From Populus alba (lineage: Eukaryota > Streptophyta > Magnoliopsida > Malpighiales > Salicaceae), in the NCBI RefSeq assembly GCF_005239225.2, contig NC_133296.1:4774001-4838000 (forward strand): DNA of 64,000 bases. Reading direction: 5' to 3'. This document shows, in pieces, positions 33,022 through 44,262 of the stretch. Position numbers and translations under genes: made by a program. The first letter of the stretch is position 1, and each line of letters opens with the position of its first letter. The notes below the pieces were generated by a model. It searched no databases and was not told the origin of the DNA. It saw only the letters and a program-made list of their open reading frames with translations.

Positions 33022-35661
33022 CGGGAATGCATTTTGAAATATTTGATCAGGACAATTTTTGAATAAGTAAGGGTCATCTAAGTAAAAGTTCTTCACTTCG
33101 TTCAAAAACTTTCCTTTGTCTTCGGTACTCCAGTGAGCTGGCAAATCTCCTGTTGCAAGAAAATTGATATTTTTAGCAAACCAAGGCATTGAACTGAGAG
33201 AAAGTAAGGATTCTTCAGGAAAGTAATCATCGATTGGTGTGATGTCAGATATCAAATTTGTTGTCACTCTTGACAAAAGATCGGCATCAATATTTTCGGT
33301 GCCTTTTTCATCCGTGATTTCTTCCTGAGAATAAATCATTTGCAAATCTTCATATTCATCCAACTCAATTTTACTCAAAGTAGATTCAAGTTGATCATGA
33401 ACTAATTCTTCAATATGATCTACTTCTTGTAAATCATTATCATCTCCAGGCTGCTTGCAAACGTTGAAAATATTCATCTCTAATGTCATGTTTCCAAAAG
33501 ATAACTTCATGAGTCCATTCCTACAATTAATCAATGCATTAGAAGTTGCAAGAAACGGACGTCCTAAAATAATAGGAAATGAATTACATGCTTCAACAGG
33601 TTGCGTGTCCAAGACAATAAAATCCACAGGATAAATGAATTTATCGACTTGTACTAACACATCTTCAATTATTCCTCTAGGCACTTTTACAGATCTATCG
33701 GCGAGTAAAAGAGTTACAGAAGTTGGTTTTAACTCACCTATATTGAGACTTTGAAAAACTGAATATGGAAGTAAATTCACACTAGCTCCAAGATCAAGTA
33801 AGGCTCTTTCAATTTTATGTTCTCCAATAAAGCAAGAAATTGTAGGACAACCAGGGTCTTTATATTTCAAAGCATTATTGTTTTGAAGAATGGCACTTAC
33901 TTGTTCGGCTAAAAAGGCTTTCTTTTTCACATTCAGTTTTCTCTTCACAGTGCTCAAATCTTTCAAAAATTTAGCATAGGAAGGAACCTGTTTAATAGCA
34001 TCCAACAAAGGTATATTGATCCTTACCTGTTTGAAAATTTCAAAGATTTCAGAGTTGTGATTGACTTTCCTTTGTTTGGTCATGGCATGAGGAAATGGAA
34101 GTGCTAGCGGGGAATCATCCTTTTCTTTGCAATGTTCAGGTTCAACCCCTTCCTTACCCTCAGAGATAGACTCATCATCTTTCTCACAAGGTTCAAGAAT
34201 GGGTTTTTCAATAACCTTACCACTACGAAGAGTGATGACTGATTTGACTTGATCCATGTGTTGGCTTCCAGAACCACTTGCATTTGCATTGTATTGCCCC
34301 TTTGGATTTTGCTGTGGTTGAGAAGGAAACTTACCTTTCTCTTGGAAACTGAGAGTAGTTGTTAATTTTGCAAGAGCATCTTTAAAATCGATCATGCTTT
34401 GAGCAAGTTGAGTATTGATTGTCTCCTGCTTTTCAATGAATGCATGCAATGTTTCCTCAAAATTTCTTCTAGGAGGTGGAGCATAAGGAGGTGCATATCC
34501 ATGAGAATTTTGGAAATTATGGTGTGCTTGAAACGGTGGCTGTGAAGTTTGTGTATTATTGTTGTCACTCTTCCAACTGAAATTTGGGTGATTTCTCCAA
34601 CCAGGATTGTATGTTTGCGAGTATGGGTTATGGTTGGGCCTTTGGAAACTGTTTAAAGCATGGGCTTGTTGATGGAGGCATTCCTTAAAAGAAGGCAAAG
34701 TTGGACAATTATTTGTTGCATGCTCATTTGCTTCACAGATTTGACATACAATGTCTTGAACAGATTTTAATTGACCACTCTTTTTCAATTCTAGTGCCTC
34801 GACTTTTCTAGCTAAAGATGCAAACTTGGCTTGAAGGTCATGATCTTCCCTAAGGTTGTGCATACCTCCACTAGATGTATGAGGTTGAGTTTTACTTGGT
34901 GCCTCATAAGTACCTGTGGTATCCCAATTTTGAGCATTTTCGGCTAGCAAGTCTAGGTACTCCATTGCTTCATTAGGGTCTTTATCTTCAAAGGTTCCAT
35001 TGCACATCAATTCAACCATTTGCCTATCTCTAGGTGTTAAACCTTCATAAAAATGTGAAATCAATCTCCATGTTTCAAAACCATGATGAGGGCAAGTATT
35101 AAGCAAATCTCGATACCTATCCCAACATTGGTAAAATGTTTCTCCTGGTTTTTGAGTGAAAGTGATGATTTGTCTTTTGAAAGAGTTTGTTCTGTGAGAT
35201 GGAAAAAACTTCTTTAAAAATTGTTGTTGCATTTCATCCCAAGCACGAATGGATCTCGGTCTCAAATTTTGTAGCCATGTTTTAGCTTTATCTTTTAATG
35301 AAAAAGGAAAAAGCTTTAATCGAATGGTGTTCATGCTACAATTTGAGTCATTATAGGTATTACAGACCTCCTCAAATTCCCTTAAATGCAAGTATGGATT
35401 TTCTAAGTCTAAGTCATGAAAAGATGGTAAAAGTTGAATAATGCCTGGCTTAAAATTAAAATGAGATGCATCAGGAGGGAAAACTATGCATGAGGGTGCA
35501 CTTGTTCTTGTGGGATTCATGTGGTCTCTAAGTGTTCTCATACGGTTATTCTCATTATTCTCATTATGAAGCGATTGATTATCTTCTTCGGCCATATTTT
35601 CTGAAAATGATGAAGATACCCTACAAAGTCGACCACTTAATGTACGTGACCAAACTCTCAT
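33010..35661 (-). CDS. Gag-protease polyprotein fused across an RT/RNase H deletion
   Basis: 883 codons. An alternative start at MAEEDN (35595) fits the family better than 35661. Residues ~90-250 form the retrotransposon capsid domain (LKLFPFSLKDKAKTWL, FFPSHRTNSFKRQI, HFYEGLTPRDRQM). A zinc knuckle CQICEANEHATNNC (CX2CX4HX4C) lies near residue 310. The aspartic protease is centred on LLDLGASVNLLP at ~620, with DLGAS in place of DTGA, as in other plant Athila-type elements. Near residue 785 the protein jumps directly to KGTENIDADLLSR, the segment that normally ends RNase H, then to the pre-integrase region (PAHWSTEDKGKF, DDPYLFKNCPDQI), and stops one base out of frame at 33010. Reverse transcriptase and RNase H are missing, yet the frame stays open. 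It could supply virus-like particle protein; reverse transcription would need a partner element. Confidence 0.92.
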   Translation of the reverse strand: MRVWSRTLSGRLCRVSSSFSENMAEEDNQSLHNENNENNRMRTLRDHMNPTRTSAPSCIVFPPDASHFNFKPGIIQLLPSFHDLDLENPYLHLREFEEVCNTYNDSNCSMNTIRLKLFPFSLKDKAKTWLQNLRPRSIRAWDEMQQQFLKKFFPSHRTNSFKRQIITFTQKPGETFYQCWDRYRDLLNTCPHHGFETWRLISHFYEGLTPRDRQMVELMCNGTFEDKDPNEAMEYLDLLAENAQNWDTTGTYEAPSKTQPHTSSGGMHNLREDHDLQAKFASLARKVEALELKKSGQLKSVQDIVCQICEANEHATNNCPTLPSFKECLHQQAHALNSFQRPNHNPYSQTYNPGWRNHPNFSWKSDNNNTQTSQPPFQAHHNFQNSHGYAPPYAPPPRRNFEETLHAFIEKQETINTQLAQSMIDFKDALAKLTTTLSFQEKGKFPSQPQQNPKGQYNANASGSGSQHMDQVKSVITLRSGKVIEKPILEPCEKDDESISEGKEGVEPEHCKEKDDSPLALPFPHAMTKQRKVNHNSEIFEIFKQVRINIPLLDAIKQVPSYAKFLKDLSTVKRKLNVKKKAFLAEQVSAILQNNNALKYKDPGCPTISCFIGEHKIERALLDLGASVNLLPYSVFQSLNIGELKPTSVTLLLADRSVKVPRGIIEDVLVQVDKFIYPVDFIVLDTQPVEACNSFPIILGRPFLATSNALINCRNGLMKLSFGNMTLEMNIFNVCKQPGDDNDLQEVDHIEELVHDQLESTLSKIELDEYEDLQMIYSQEEITDEKGTENIDADLLSRVTTNLISDITPIDDYFPEESLLSLSSMPWFAKNINFLATGDLPAHWSTEDKGKFLNEVKNFYLDDPYLFKNCPDQIFQNAFPTMR

Positions 35662-35802
35662 GCACTTGTAAGAAGAGAATAAAAGGAAGAAAAGAAAAGA
35701 AAAGAAAAAGAAACAAAAGAAAACAAAAGAAACAAAGTTAAATAAAATGAAAAGTGAAAAGAGAAAATAAAATAAATATTATAATTTATACAAGAATTTA
35801 CC
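35662..35802 (-). other. Element 1 leader between PBS and gag
   Basis: About 140 bp of A/T-rich, pyrimidine-rich (minus strand) sequence. The packaging signal should lie here, but I cannot identify it. Confidence 0.5.
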
Positions 35803-35820
35803 TCCCCGGTAACGGCGCCA
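35803..35820 (-). other. Primer binding site, tRNA-Asp type
   Basis: TGGCGCCGTTACCGGGG on the minus strand starts six bases inside the 5' LTR end. It is complementary to the 3' end of plant tRNA-Asp(GTC) as I know it, with one mismatch. Confidence 0.85.
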
Positions 35821-35826
35821 AAAACT

Positions 35827-36108
35827 TGACACGACCAAAAGCTTGATGTCTTCTCCCAAGTGCAGGAGTGTCAAAGTAATAAATAACCCGGCAAGACCGG
35901 GGTCGAACCACAGAGAGGTCAATTGTATAAATTATAAATAACAACACAACAATAACAACAATAACAACAATAACAATGATAATAACAATAGTAGTACTCG
36001 TAATAGTAATAATAATAATAATACTCAGTACGTGGCGTTGTTATACCTACGAATGATCTAAAAGATCGGGTCACAGGTTTCCAGCCTATATACTGAGTTT
36101 ATGAACAG

Positions 36109-36178
<70 letters not shown>

Positions 36179-37606
36179 TAACAACAATAATAAAGAAGAG
36201 AAGGAAGAAATTAATGAGAACTTTGAGATGAAAGATTAACGTAAGGATTAAACAATGATAAAAACAAATGTCAAGGTTAAAGGATCCACTAATGGTACTT
36301 CAAACAAGTATAAATATAAACTCTTATTACTCAATTGGAAACCACACATAAAGGAGGTTCCAATCAGATTATAAATTATTAACATGATTACATTAGTTAT
36401 CTTATTCGAATAAAGCTAATACTTGTAAATGTTGGCAGGCATTCATGATTATAACTTATGTTAACAACAAATCAAGTCCCTTTCATAGCTCAGGTGTCGG
36501 TTATACCATACAATATGGGCTATGAAAGTACCAAGTATTTGTTGTACCAAGTGTTATACAACATAAATCTAGATTAACCATTTAACAAGCAAAGTATTAA
36601 AAGTGAACAAGATAACAAATATAAAACATGTTAGTATCCAACGTTAAGGTCCATGTTAAGTTTATATTATACTTATTCTTACACCATTAGTGTACCCTTT
36701 TCACCTTGACATAATTAACTTAGCTAAACATAATGAAAGAAAGAAACATAAATGAGCAAGACAAGAACATAAATGAGAAAGAAGTTAACTAGACAAAGGA
36801 AAGGAAATGAAGTGCATAAACTTGATATTAATGAAAACAAGACATAAGCAATACAAAGAGAGAAAGCAAGAGCATGATCTTGATCTGAACACCAAGATGC
36901 CTCAATACATGGTAAGTGCCTCCTTTTATAGGCCAAAATTTGGAACTATTGATTTGTTGACTAATTGATGAGTGGGTGGCCATATCTTGACTAGATAACA
37001 ATCCTTATCTTCTTGTCTGATCAAGATGCCATTGCTAACATCATAATTTGCCCAGAATCCTCAAGAATGTTCTAGGAAATTGTCTCAGCTTTCCAACAAA
37101 AAAAAGATGAGGTCATTTGGACTTCTAGAACTCAAGATATGGGCTGAACACTAAATAGTGTTTGGGCTGCAGGACAGCTTCGGACTTCTTCGTTGTTCCT
37201 TCAATTTGGACTTCAAAACGACCTTTTCAAATCTTGGGCTCCCCATGAAAGTTGTAGGCTTTTGTCTTACCTTTCCATCCATATAAAGTGGACCTAAATC
37301 CGAAATCTAGAGCTCCAGATATGATCCAATTACCGAGCAATGTTCCGGTTTGGACTGCACCGACATCTCTTTTCTAAGTTTGGCCATCTCTTTGTCCTTT
37401 AACTTTCAATGCTTAAACTCATCAATCAATCCTTTTATTTATGTGATAGTCCTGCATTTAAAATGAGCATTTATCATAAATTAAGGTATCTTATAATATT
37501 AAACTTGTTATTATAAAACATGCTTTAGTTAAGGAGTTATTGATACTTCAAGTGCAAAAATGATTATATAAAACCTTGATAAACATGCACTTTTAAGTAC
37601 TAATCA
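35827..37606 (-). repeat. Right LTR (5' LTR of element 1)
   Basis: 1780 bp. Differs from the left LTR mainly by a longer (ATA)n run (36110-36175), a 9-bp duplication in an (AAC) stretch, about three one-base indels and about eight substitutions. TATA-like CTATAAAAGG on the minus strand at ~36922-36931 probably drives the element's transcript. Confidence 0.93.
36922..36931 (-). promoter_or_regulatory. TATA box of element 1 LTR promoter
   Basis: Minus-strand GGCCTATAAAAGGAGG is a strong TATA match in the 5' LTR, about 1.1 kb before the LTR end. The same site is at ~30254-30263 in the other LTR. Confidence 0.6.
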
Positions 37607-37611
37607 TAATA

Positions 37612-38389
37612 CTTCTGGACCAATTTCTTTTGGGTCTAGTGTCATAACCCAAGATTTTAAATCTTAGATTTCTAAATATAGTTATTCTTATAAATACTAT
37701 TATTTTTATTATAATTAAAAGTGTTAATATCAAAAGTATAATTATTCTTTTTGAAATTTTTTCCTTTTGACCCCCCCTTCTTTTTATAGTAAGGCAATTC
37801 GTTTATAGGCTAAAGCAAAACCAAGAAGTTATAAAATCACCTATAATTTCTATTGTGGTTTTCCAAAGATAGGTTGTTAAGAAAGATTTTTTTTTTACTC
37901 TTTTTGTCTCTCTCTCTTATATAACCTTCTCTGAAAGCTATGGTATATAGTTTCCTTTTGTCTTTTGTGTAGTGAACATTATCAAGAAAAAAATAACCTT
38001 AAAATTGGCTCTTTTATGAATAAACCTTTTTTTTTCAATCAAAGTTGACTACGTAAAGTACTTTAATGAATTAATCATGAAGATTATGATGTAAATATGC
38101 TATCAAAGGACCCAAAATGTGTAGAAGATATGTAGATCTGCCACTAGGAATAAACCATACTTGATTTAGAGGTCTGGAACTCTACATTCATTTATTAGAA
38201 GATTGGTCCTTAATTAGATTGAATCAGTCAAGGCAAGGGAGGTTAACTAGGGACAAAATATTGGCGAGTTCTTCAAGATAAATGGAGTATAAAATTTTGA
38301 TAAGGATCTACCACTAGGAATAAACCACACTCGGTTTAAAGGTCAAAAACTTTACATTCATTTATTAGAAGATTGATCCTTAATTAGAA
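37612..38389. repeat. Split repeat sequence and a 171-bp tandem repeat
   Basis: 37612-37750 continues the 'gggtc/acccaag' and (ATT)n sequence interrupted at 29189. Between 38134 and 38389 a unit beginning 'gatctgccactaggaataaa' recurs ~171 bp later at 38305. The second unit is cut by the solo LTR and its right part resumes at 40608. Confidence 0.6.
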
Positions 38390-40607
38390 TGTGTAAGGCG
38401 TCGCGGTGAATATTCCACTTCAATCTAAATGTATCTATTTAGCAAATATAGGGAGACAAGAAAATCTAGTTTTTTATCAGTGGAAAATGAAATGGGAGTC
38501 ACCACCTAGTATTTTGGTTACTAGGAACCCTAATTGATCTCAGAGATCGGGTACAGGAACTGGTTGCGTAAAAGAAATGTATTAGAACCCCAAATACGTC
38601 TTACCTAAGGTAAGTTGCATAGTTTGATTGTCTGATAAAAAGCTAAGGTGTTATTTAATTGTTGGTCCGTCTATAGTTCAAGAAAAGTCCTTCTCAATAA
38701 GAAGGTCTTTATCTTATAGGGTAAAATCCTAACTATTCTAATGTCTATAAAAAAAAAAAAAACTATATTTTTAATATCAGGAATACGTTTTACATATAAA
38801 TTCGTAATCCTGGATACTAAAAACAAAAAAATATATTTTTTTAGAATTTTTTGAAATATTGACCTAGTTCTCATGGCTCTAACAAACTTGTTATTAAAGC
38901 CAAAGTGCATGCTAAAATCTTTTTTGAATGTTTTTTGTTTTATGTGTAAAAAACAATATGATTTTTTTTGTTGTATGAAAATACGATGTGATGATTTTTT
39001 GAGAGACTTGTCCATATGCATGAAAACAAATATTTTTTTTTTGTTTTATAATATTTTGCAATGTTTTGACAAAAACCAGGTATTTTAATACCGAATTTGT
39101 AACTTTACAGTATAAAAATACAAACTAATATTACACAAAATAGATAGAAAAAATAAACGAGAAAATCATTAATTTTTTTAGAAAATATTTTTTTGAATTT
39201 TAAATTTTTTTTATAAAAAAAAAAATTGAAGAGTGAAGACCACCGAAAAAGAAGAAGAAGAAGAAGAAATGGAAGGGAAAGGAGGCTGACCTACGGTGGA
39301 AGATTGGTTGCGACGAGGAGGTTCTGTCGATGGCTTAGTAGGCTTTGGTGGAGAGAATGGTGGCCGGTGTCAGTTGCTGGTGAAGGAAGAAGAAAAGTTA
39401 TAGAGGAGAGAGGCTCGGCGGTGCACTCACTATATGAGGTGTTCGGGCGGTTGCTTGTGATGGAGATGGAGGTGTTCAAGCCGATGGTGATGTGTTGGCG
39501 GCTAAACGCTGCGATGGAGAGGGAGGGGGGAGGGAGGTTCTGCTGGCAGCAAAAACTGGGTTAAAGAGGCTGGTTTTTTAGCTATCTTTGAACCCAAATT
39601 TCTTCCTCCATGGAGTATAAAGATCAAATTTATTTATAGGCGATGGAAGAGGGACACTTTGTCTCTTCTGGTGTAAAATCTCAGCCCTTGGTTCGACCCG
39701 AAAGCATCCAAACCATTGGCTCAAAGTAGCAATGATGAACTATCAGTTTTGTGCAGGAAAAATGGCTGGTCAAGTTAGCCACTTTAGGGCGGTGCCACCA
39801 CCTCTACAGCCTCGATCAGCCAGAAAGGTTTATACTAAAGTGTAGTTAGGTGTTAAGGGATCGTTTTCGCGCAAGTTTCATCTAATTTGAGGAAGAAACG
39901 AGGCGTCAAATGCCTTGGGAAGGAGGCTCCTAGGGCAGGCTCTCTAAAAAAAGAAGATAAATAGTAACTTTTTGCTAATTATGCTTCAGTCCTTCAATTT
40001 GAGATTTATCTCTAATTACACCCCTGATTGGCTTCATACTTTCAATTTTGTTCAATTTCATCCCTAATGAACTTCAATTCAAGCCCTAGATTTCAGCGCC
40101 TTTTTCCTTTTTGGTTCTTGGTTTCTTATTTATTCAATTAAGTATTTAATTGGTCATCAAACTTCAATAATTCTACAAATAAGCCCCTGATTTGACCAAA
40201 TCAACTCTAAAACATTCTTATTTAACCTTAGAATTTTAATTTCTTCTAATTAAAGCCCAAATTGACTTAAAAATTAATTTTTCTTGCAATCAAACCCTTT
40301 ATAAATTCAATTAAACCTCCAATAAAATTTAATTAAGTCTATAAATATTTGTTTTTGAACCTTGCTTCTTCAAATTAAATTTTTTTTGTCAACAGGGCTC
40401 TTCATCTGTAAAAAATATACTATCAAATTTTAATCTTTAAATTTTTTTAGCCTTCTCAACCAATTTCTAGCAATTTTCTAGGTGCTCTGACATCCTCTTT
40501 TCATTATTATTATTTTTTGGTATTTTTTTTCGTTCGAATAGTTTTTTGATTTTTTTAAAAAGAGAAAAACATGAATTTGAGGAATAACCAAAAAATAAGT
40601 TATGACA
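38390..40607 (-). mobile_element. Older solo LTR related to element 2
   Basis: About 2.2 kb that aligns along its length with the 49770-52279 LTR. Shared landmarks: 'cacctagta' with 'actaggaacc', 'cttacctaaggtaag', 'tctcagcccttg' with 'ttggttcaaag', 'tttatttatag' and the end 'gttatgaca'. No internal region remains, so it is a solo LTR formed by recombination. The short plus-strand frame at 39226-39564 is LTR sequence, not a gene. Orientation is inferred from the intact element, whose sense strand is minus. Confidence 0.75.
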
Positions 40608-41539
40608 AGAAGATTGATCCTTAATTAGCCTTAATCCATCAATGCAAGGGAGGTTAACAAGAGATAAAATATTGACAAGTTCTTCAAGATAAATGGGGTA
40701 TAAAATTTTGATAAAAATAGATGATCCTTGCAGTTAAAGTTTTTTCTCAAATGTTTTAATTCGTTTGATCCCATCAACCATTAAACATTCAATTCATTTT
40801 AACTTGACCCTTAACTAAATCAATTTTAGTCCCTAAATGCACGTGTCATTTGCATCTTGGTTCTAGTTTGGAATTTATTTAATTAAGCCTTTAATTAGCT
40901 TTCAAACTTTATTTTCTTCACGATTAAGCCCCTAAATTGACCAATTAACTTATTAAAATTCAAAATTAGTCCTCAAAACTTCTAATTCTTGTAATTTGAC
41001 CCGAATTAAACTTCCAAACTTAATTTTTCTTCAATTAAGTCCTTAAATAAATCAATTAAACCCATTAAAAATTTAATTAAGTCCTTAAACTTAATTAATT
41101 CTTCCAAATTTGACCAAATTGACTTTCAAACTTAATTTTTCTATCAATTAACCACTTGATTAAATCAATTAGTCCCTTCAAAAATTTAATTAAGTCCCTA
41201 AACTTAATTATTTTGCAAGTCTGCCCTAATCTTCAATAGCTTTCTTCAATTTGATCCCAAGTCCTCATTGTCTTCTTTAATTAGGCTATTCATTGATGCA
41301 ATTGAGTTTCCAACCTTTGTCATTTGGTATAATTTAGCCCCCTAACTTTCAATCTGTGCAATTAAATCCCTTTTTAGCTATTTTTGTCATCTTTAAGTTG
41401 TTTGTCCATTTGTGACCCTAAATTATTTTTTATTTTTTTATTTTTGAATATTTCAAAAGGGAAAAATATTTTTTATATAAAATAATCTTGGGAATCTAGA
41501 ATTGAGTTACTTCAAAAATATCTCAAAAGCTAGCTTTTC
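40608..41539. repeat. Tandem-unit remainder and truncated LTR fragment
   Basis: 40608-40735 continues the 171-bp unit. From ~40830 to 41520 the 'aattaagtccttaaa...tcaattaaaccc' style matches the final third of element-2-type LTRs (51660-52250), so a further truncated LTR lies here. No coding sequence. Confidence 0.5.
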
Positions 41540-42719
41540 TTTTCTTTTCTTTTTCATTAATGGGAATGAGCGCGTCAAAAAGAGGGTCGTTTGAAACATA
41601 GAATGATGCAAAGTCCAAAAGAAGGGTAGGTTCATATGTTTCGCAGTTAGAACGTTTGGTCACTGAAAAACCAAAAACACATGATTGTGATGCAAAAAAT
41701 CCCTCTCACGCGACTACAAAATTACCTTCTCTTTCCCTAGATTCATATTTGGCTAGCTGTGCTTCAGATTTCTTGGGTAATTCCTATCGAATGTTTTCAA
41801 ATTTTCATTCTCCTTCCACAGATTTGTGCTCCTAGCTTGCTAAGTGGGATGGAGAAATGTTATTGAGAGCCGTTGTTATGTTGTACTTCTAGCTGGATCA
41901 GGTGAGAGATTCCATGCGTCTAGGTGAGTCCTCCGCTCAGAATTATACATATGATTGCTCTATTGACTTGTGCTTGACATATCGTTCTTCATTTTATGCT
42001 TTGACAATGATAATTGAGTTATCTTCTTCCTCAAATGTCGATTGATCATCAGTGTACTGATTTCTAGCTATAGAAGATTAGCAGGCTGCCATGTAGCTAG
42101 AGTTTGTAGCGTGTTCCATCGTTCTCTCTCAACATTTTATACAATCCATCCATTCTCAAGGGATGGCCCAGCTTGGTGTTTGGTGTGGAAGCATCATAGA
42201 CATGTTTTCTATGTTGTATCTTGTCTTTCTTTTTGCTTTTTTGCTCTTGTCGTTGCATCATAAACCTATATAGGGAGTGATCTTCTTTTCTAGAAACCTA
42301 GTTAAGTAGAAATCTTGACTGTTTGGTTCCTGTTGCGTTCAACTAATCAGTTTTTCGAAAGTAATTACAGAGGAGGAAGATAGAAAGATATACTGGCAAG
42401 CTAGCTTATATATCAACCTCAAAATATAGCTATGGCGCACCCTTACCCCCACCTACTACGTGTATAAACCTCACATGCATATATAGTATTATTTATCTGC
42501 CTCTCATGGTGTGTTAAACTCCACAGAAACATTCTACTCCTAACCATTTTTTGTTTCTTTCTGCTTTTTGCTTCTATGCATCAAAAAGATATATACACTG
42601 TATCTTTGCCCATGAAAGGTCAGATAGAGAGATCTTATTTTTGACTTGCAAGAGGTTTATAAAAGTGGAGTTCTCTTTTTCTATTGGGAGGTGCTGAAAA
42701 GACAATTAAATGCTGTATG

Positions 42720-43160
42720 GTAATTATATATCCTAAATTACTTATTTCTTTATTTATTTTTCTATTTTATATTATCAGGACTTTCTTGTTTTTATTTGAA
42801 GAAAATAGAGTTTTTTTACTTTTGTTTTTTTTATTCAATATTAATAGGGTTTTCTAGTTTTCTCTTTCTATACAAGGTGCTGCTGTAATAGGTTTTTTAA
42901 CAAGAACTAATAATAATAAAAAAAAAAAAAAAAGAGGGTGTTTTCCTAGAATTATGGTGTTTTCTTGTCTTTTGAGGTTTTGATTTGTAAAAAAAACATG
43001 GATTTGACCGTATGAAATAACTATAAGTTGTTTAGAGAAATGTGTAATTAACTATTAATATATTTTTGATTTGTTGATAAATAGATAGGTTTATAGAAAT
43101 AAATGTGTAGTTAATTGTTTTTAATATTTATTTAGAGTCATTAATTATTAATAGATTTAA
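42720..43160. mobile_element. Insertion specific to right MYB copy (copia-LTR-like)
   Basis: The left copy reads 'aattaaatgttgtataac' straight across at ~18342; here ~440 bp intervene. The insert contains 'agggttttctagttttc' and 'caaggtgctgctgtaatagg', which recall Ty1/Copia LTRs. No clean target duplication was found. Confidence 0.45.
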
Positions 43161-44262
43161 CATTAAATACTCGTACCAAGTATTTTCCATTTTGATCTAT
43201 CTCTTACAAAATACTGTATAGTAATTATATTCTAAATGTTAGTATTAGTTTCAAGTTTTAACAAGGTAACTACACGCACTATATGCACCACCGCATCAAA
43301 CATCCTGGATCAAGCACAGCAACACTACTGTGTGAGCTCATATAAGATCATCATAAGCTCATACAATTAAGATCATAATTATAATTATGGATCATCAAGA
43401 TCCCACAACTGAAGTTCAATAACATAATTACATGAGCTCATATAGCATTTTTACTGTTTAATTTATGATCGTCTGGGCTTGACTTGACCTACTTATATTA
43501 TGTGCACACGTACTATGCACAAACTTCAAGGACCTAGATTTTGTGGAAGTATTTCTTTCATACATGTAACAGTAACAATATATATTTAAGCTCTGCACAC
43601 ATCATGGCCCGTATTCATGCATGGAGTATTTCTTCACATGCATACCAGTAGGAAGCAAAGCATTAATAAATTCACTAAAAATGCTAATAGGGGGATTGTT
43701 CTTTCTTTTTGTTTCTTTTTTATAATAATATTTATTAAGAAATAATTATTTAGATAATAGCTGAAAAACTAAAAAATAAAAAATAAAAACTTTTCCGGAA
43801 ATTGTTTTTTTTCTGATAAGCCAGAGACAAAAAAAAAAACTTTTAAACTTCGACAAACAGTTAACAAGCTAGAGAGATTTTATAAGTTAAATCAAAGTTT
43901 GCTTACGTGATTTGGAAACTGTTAACTATAAGCACATGCATTTCTATGAAGAGAGATCTACTTCCACTACATATCATATTAATTGAGAGGGTGTTTGCTA
44001 GAACAGTTTAATCTTAAAACAACAAGGTCCTTAGCTAGGTTGTCTATGAGATAGGATCCAAAGGAACAAAAAAAAAATCCAATCAATAATTTCACAGTAT
44101 AGTGATGCATGTACATCAACTTAAACGTACAACCATACAACCATTCCATATTGTAAGTACAACACTCACAAGAAGAACATATATAACACACATTAGCACA
44201 TATTTATAGTCGTAACAAACCATTCTGACTGTCTTTATACAGTACTCTCTTGTGGTTCAGGA

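Larger units (their letters stand above)
29190..37611 (-). mobile_element. Non-autonomous Ty3/Gypsy (Athila-like) LTR retrotransposon
   Basis: Complete element 29195-37606 (8412 bp) flanked by the 5-bp target duplication TAATA at 29190-29194 and 37607-37611. It lies on the minus strand, so the right LTR is its 5' LTR. Order in element direction: LTR 37606-35827, PBS for tRNA-Asp, gag-protease ORF 35661-33010, collapsed integrase 33021-32612, extra ORF 32399-31851, captured LOG fragment 31599-31372, polypurine tract, LTR 30937-29195. Reverse transcriptase and RNase H are deleted and the integrase core is absent, so mobility must depend on another element's enzymes. The LTRs differ by about eight substitutions plus repeat-length changes, so the insertion is young. 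The gag style and PBS suggest the Athila side of the Athila/Tat clade. Confidence 0.93.

Noticed and set aside
39226..39564. 112-codon frame
   Set aside because: Lies in the solo LTR at the place corresponding to the GC-rich part of element 2 LTRs.
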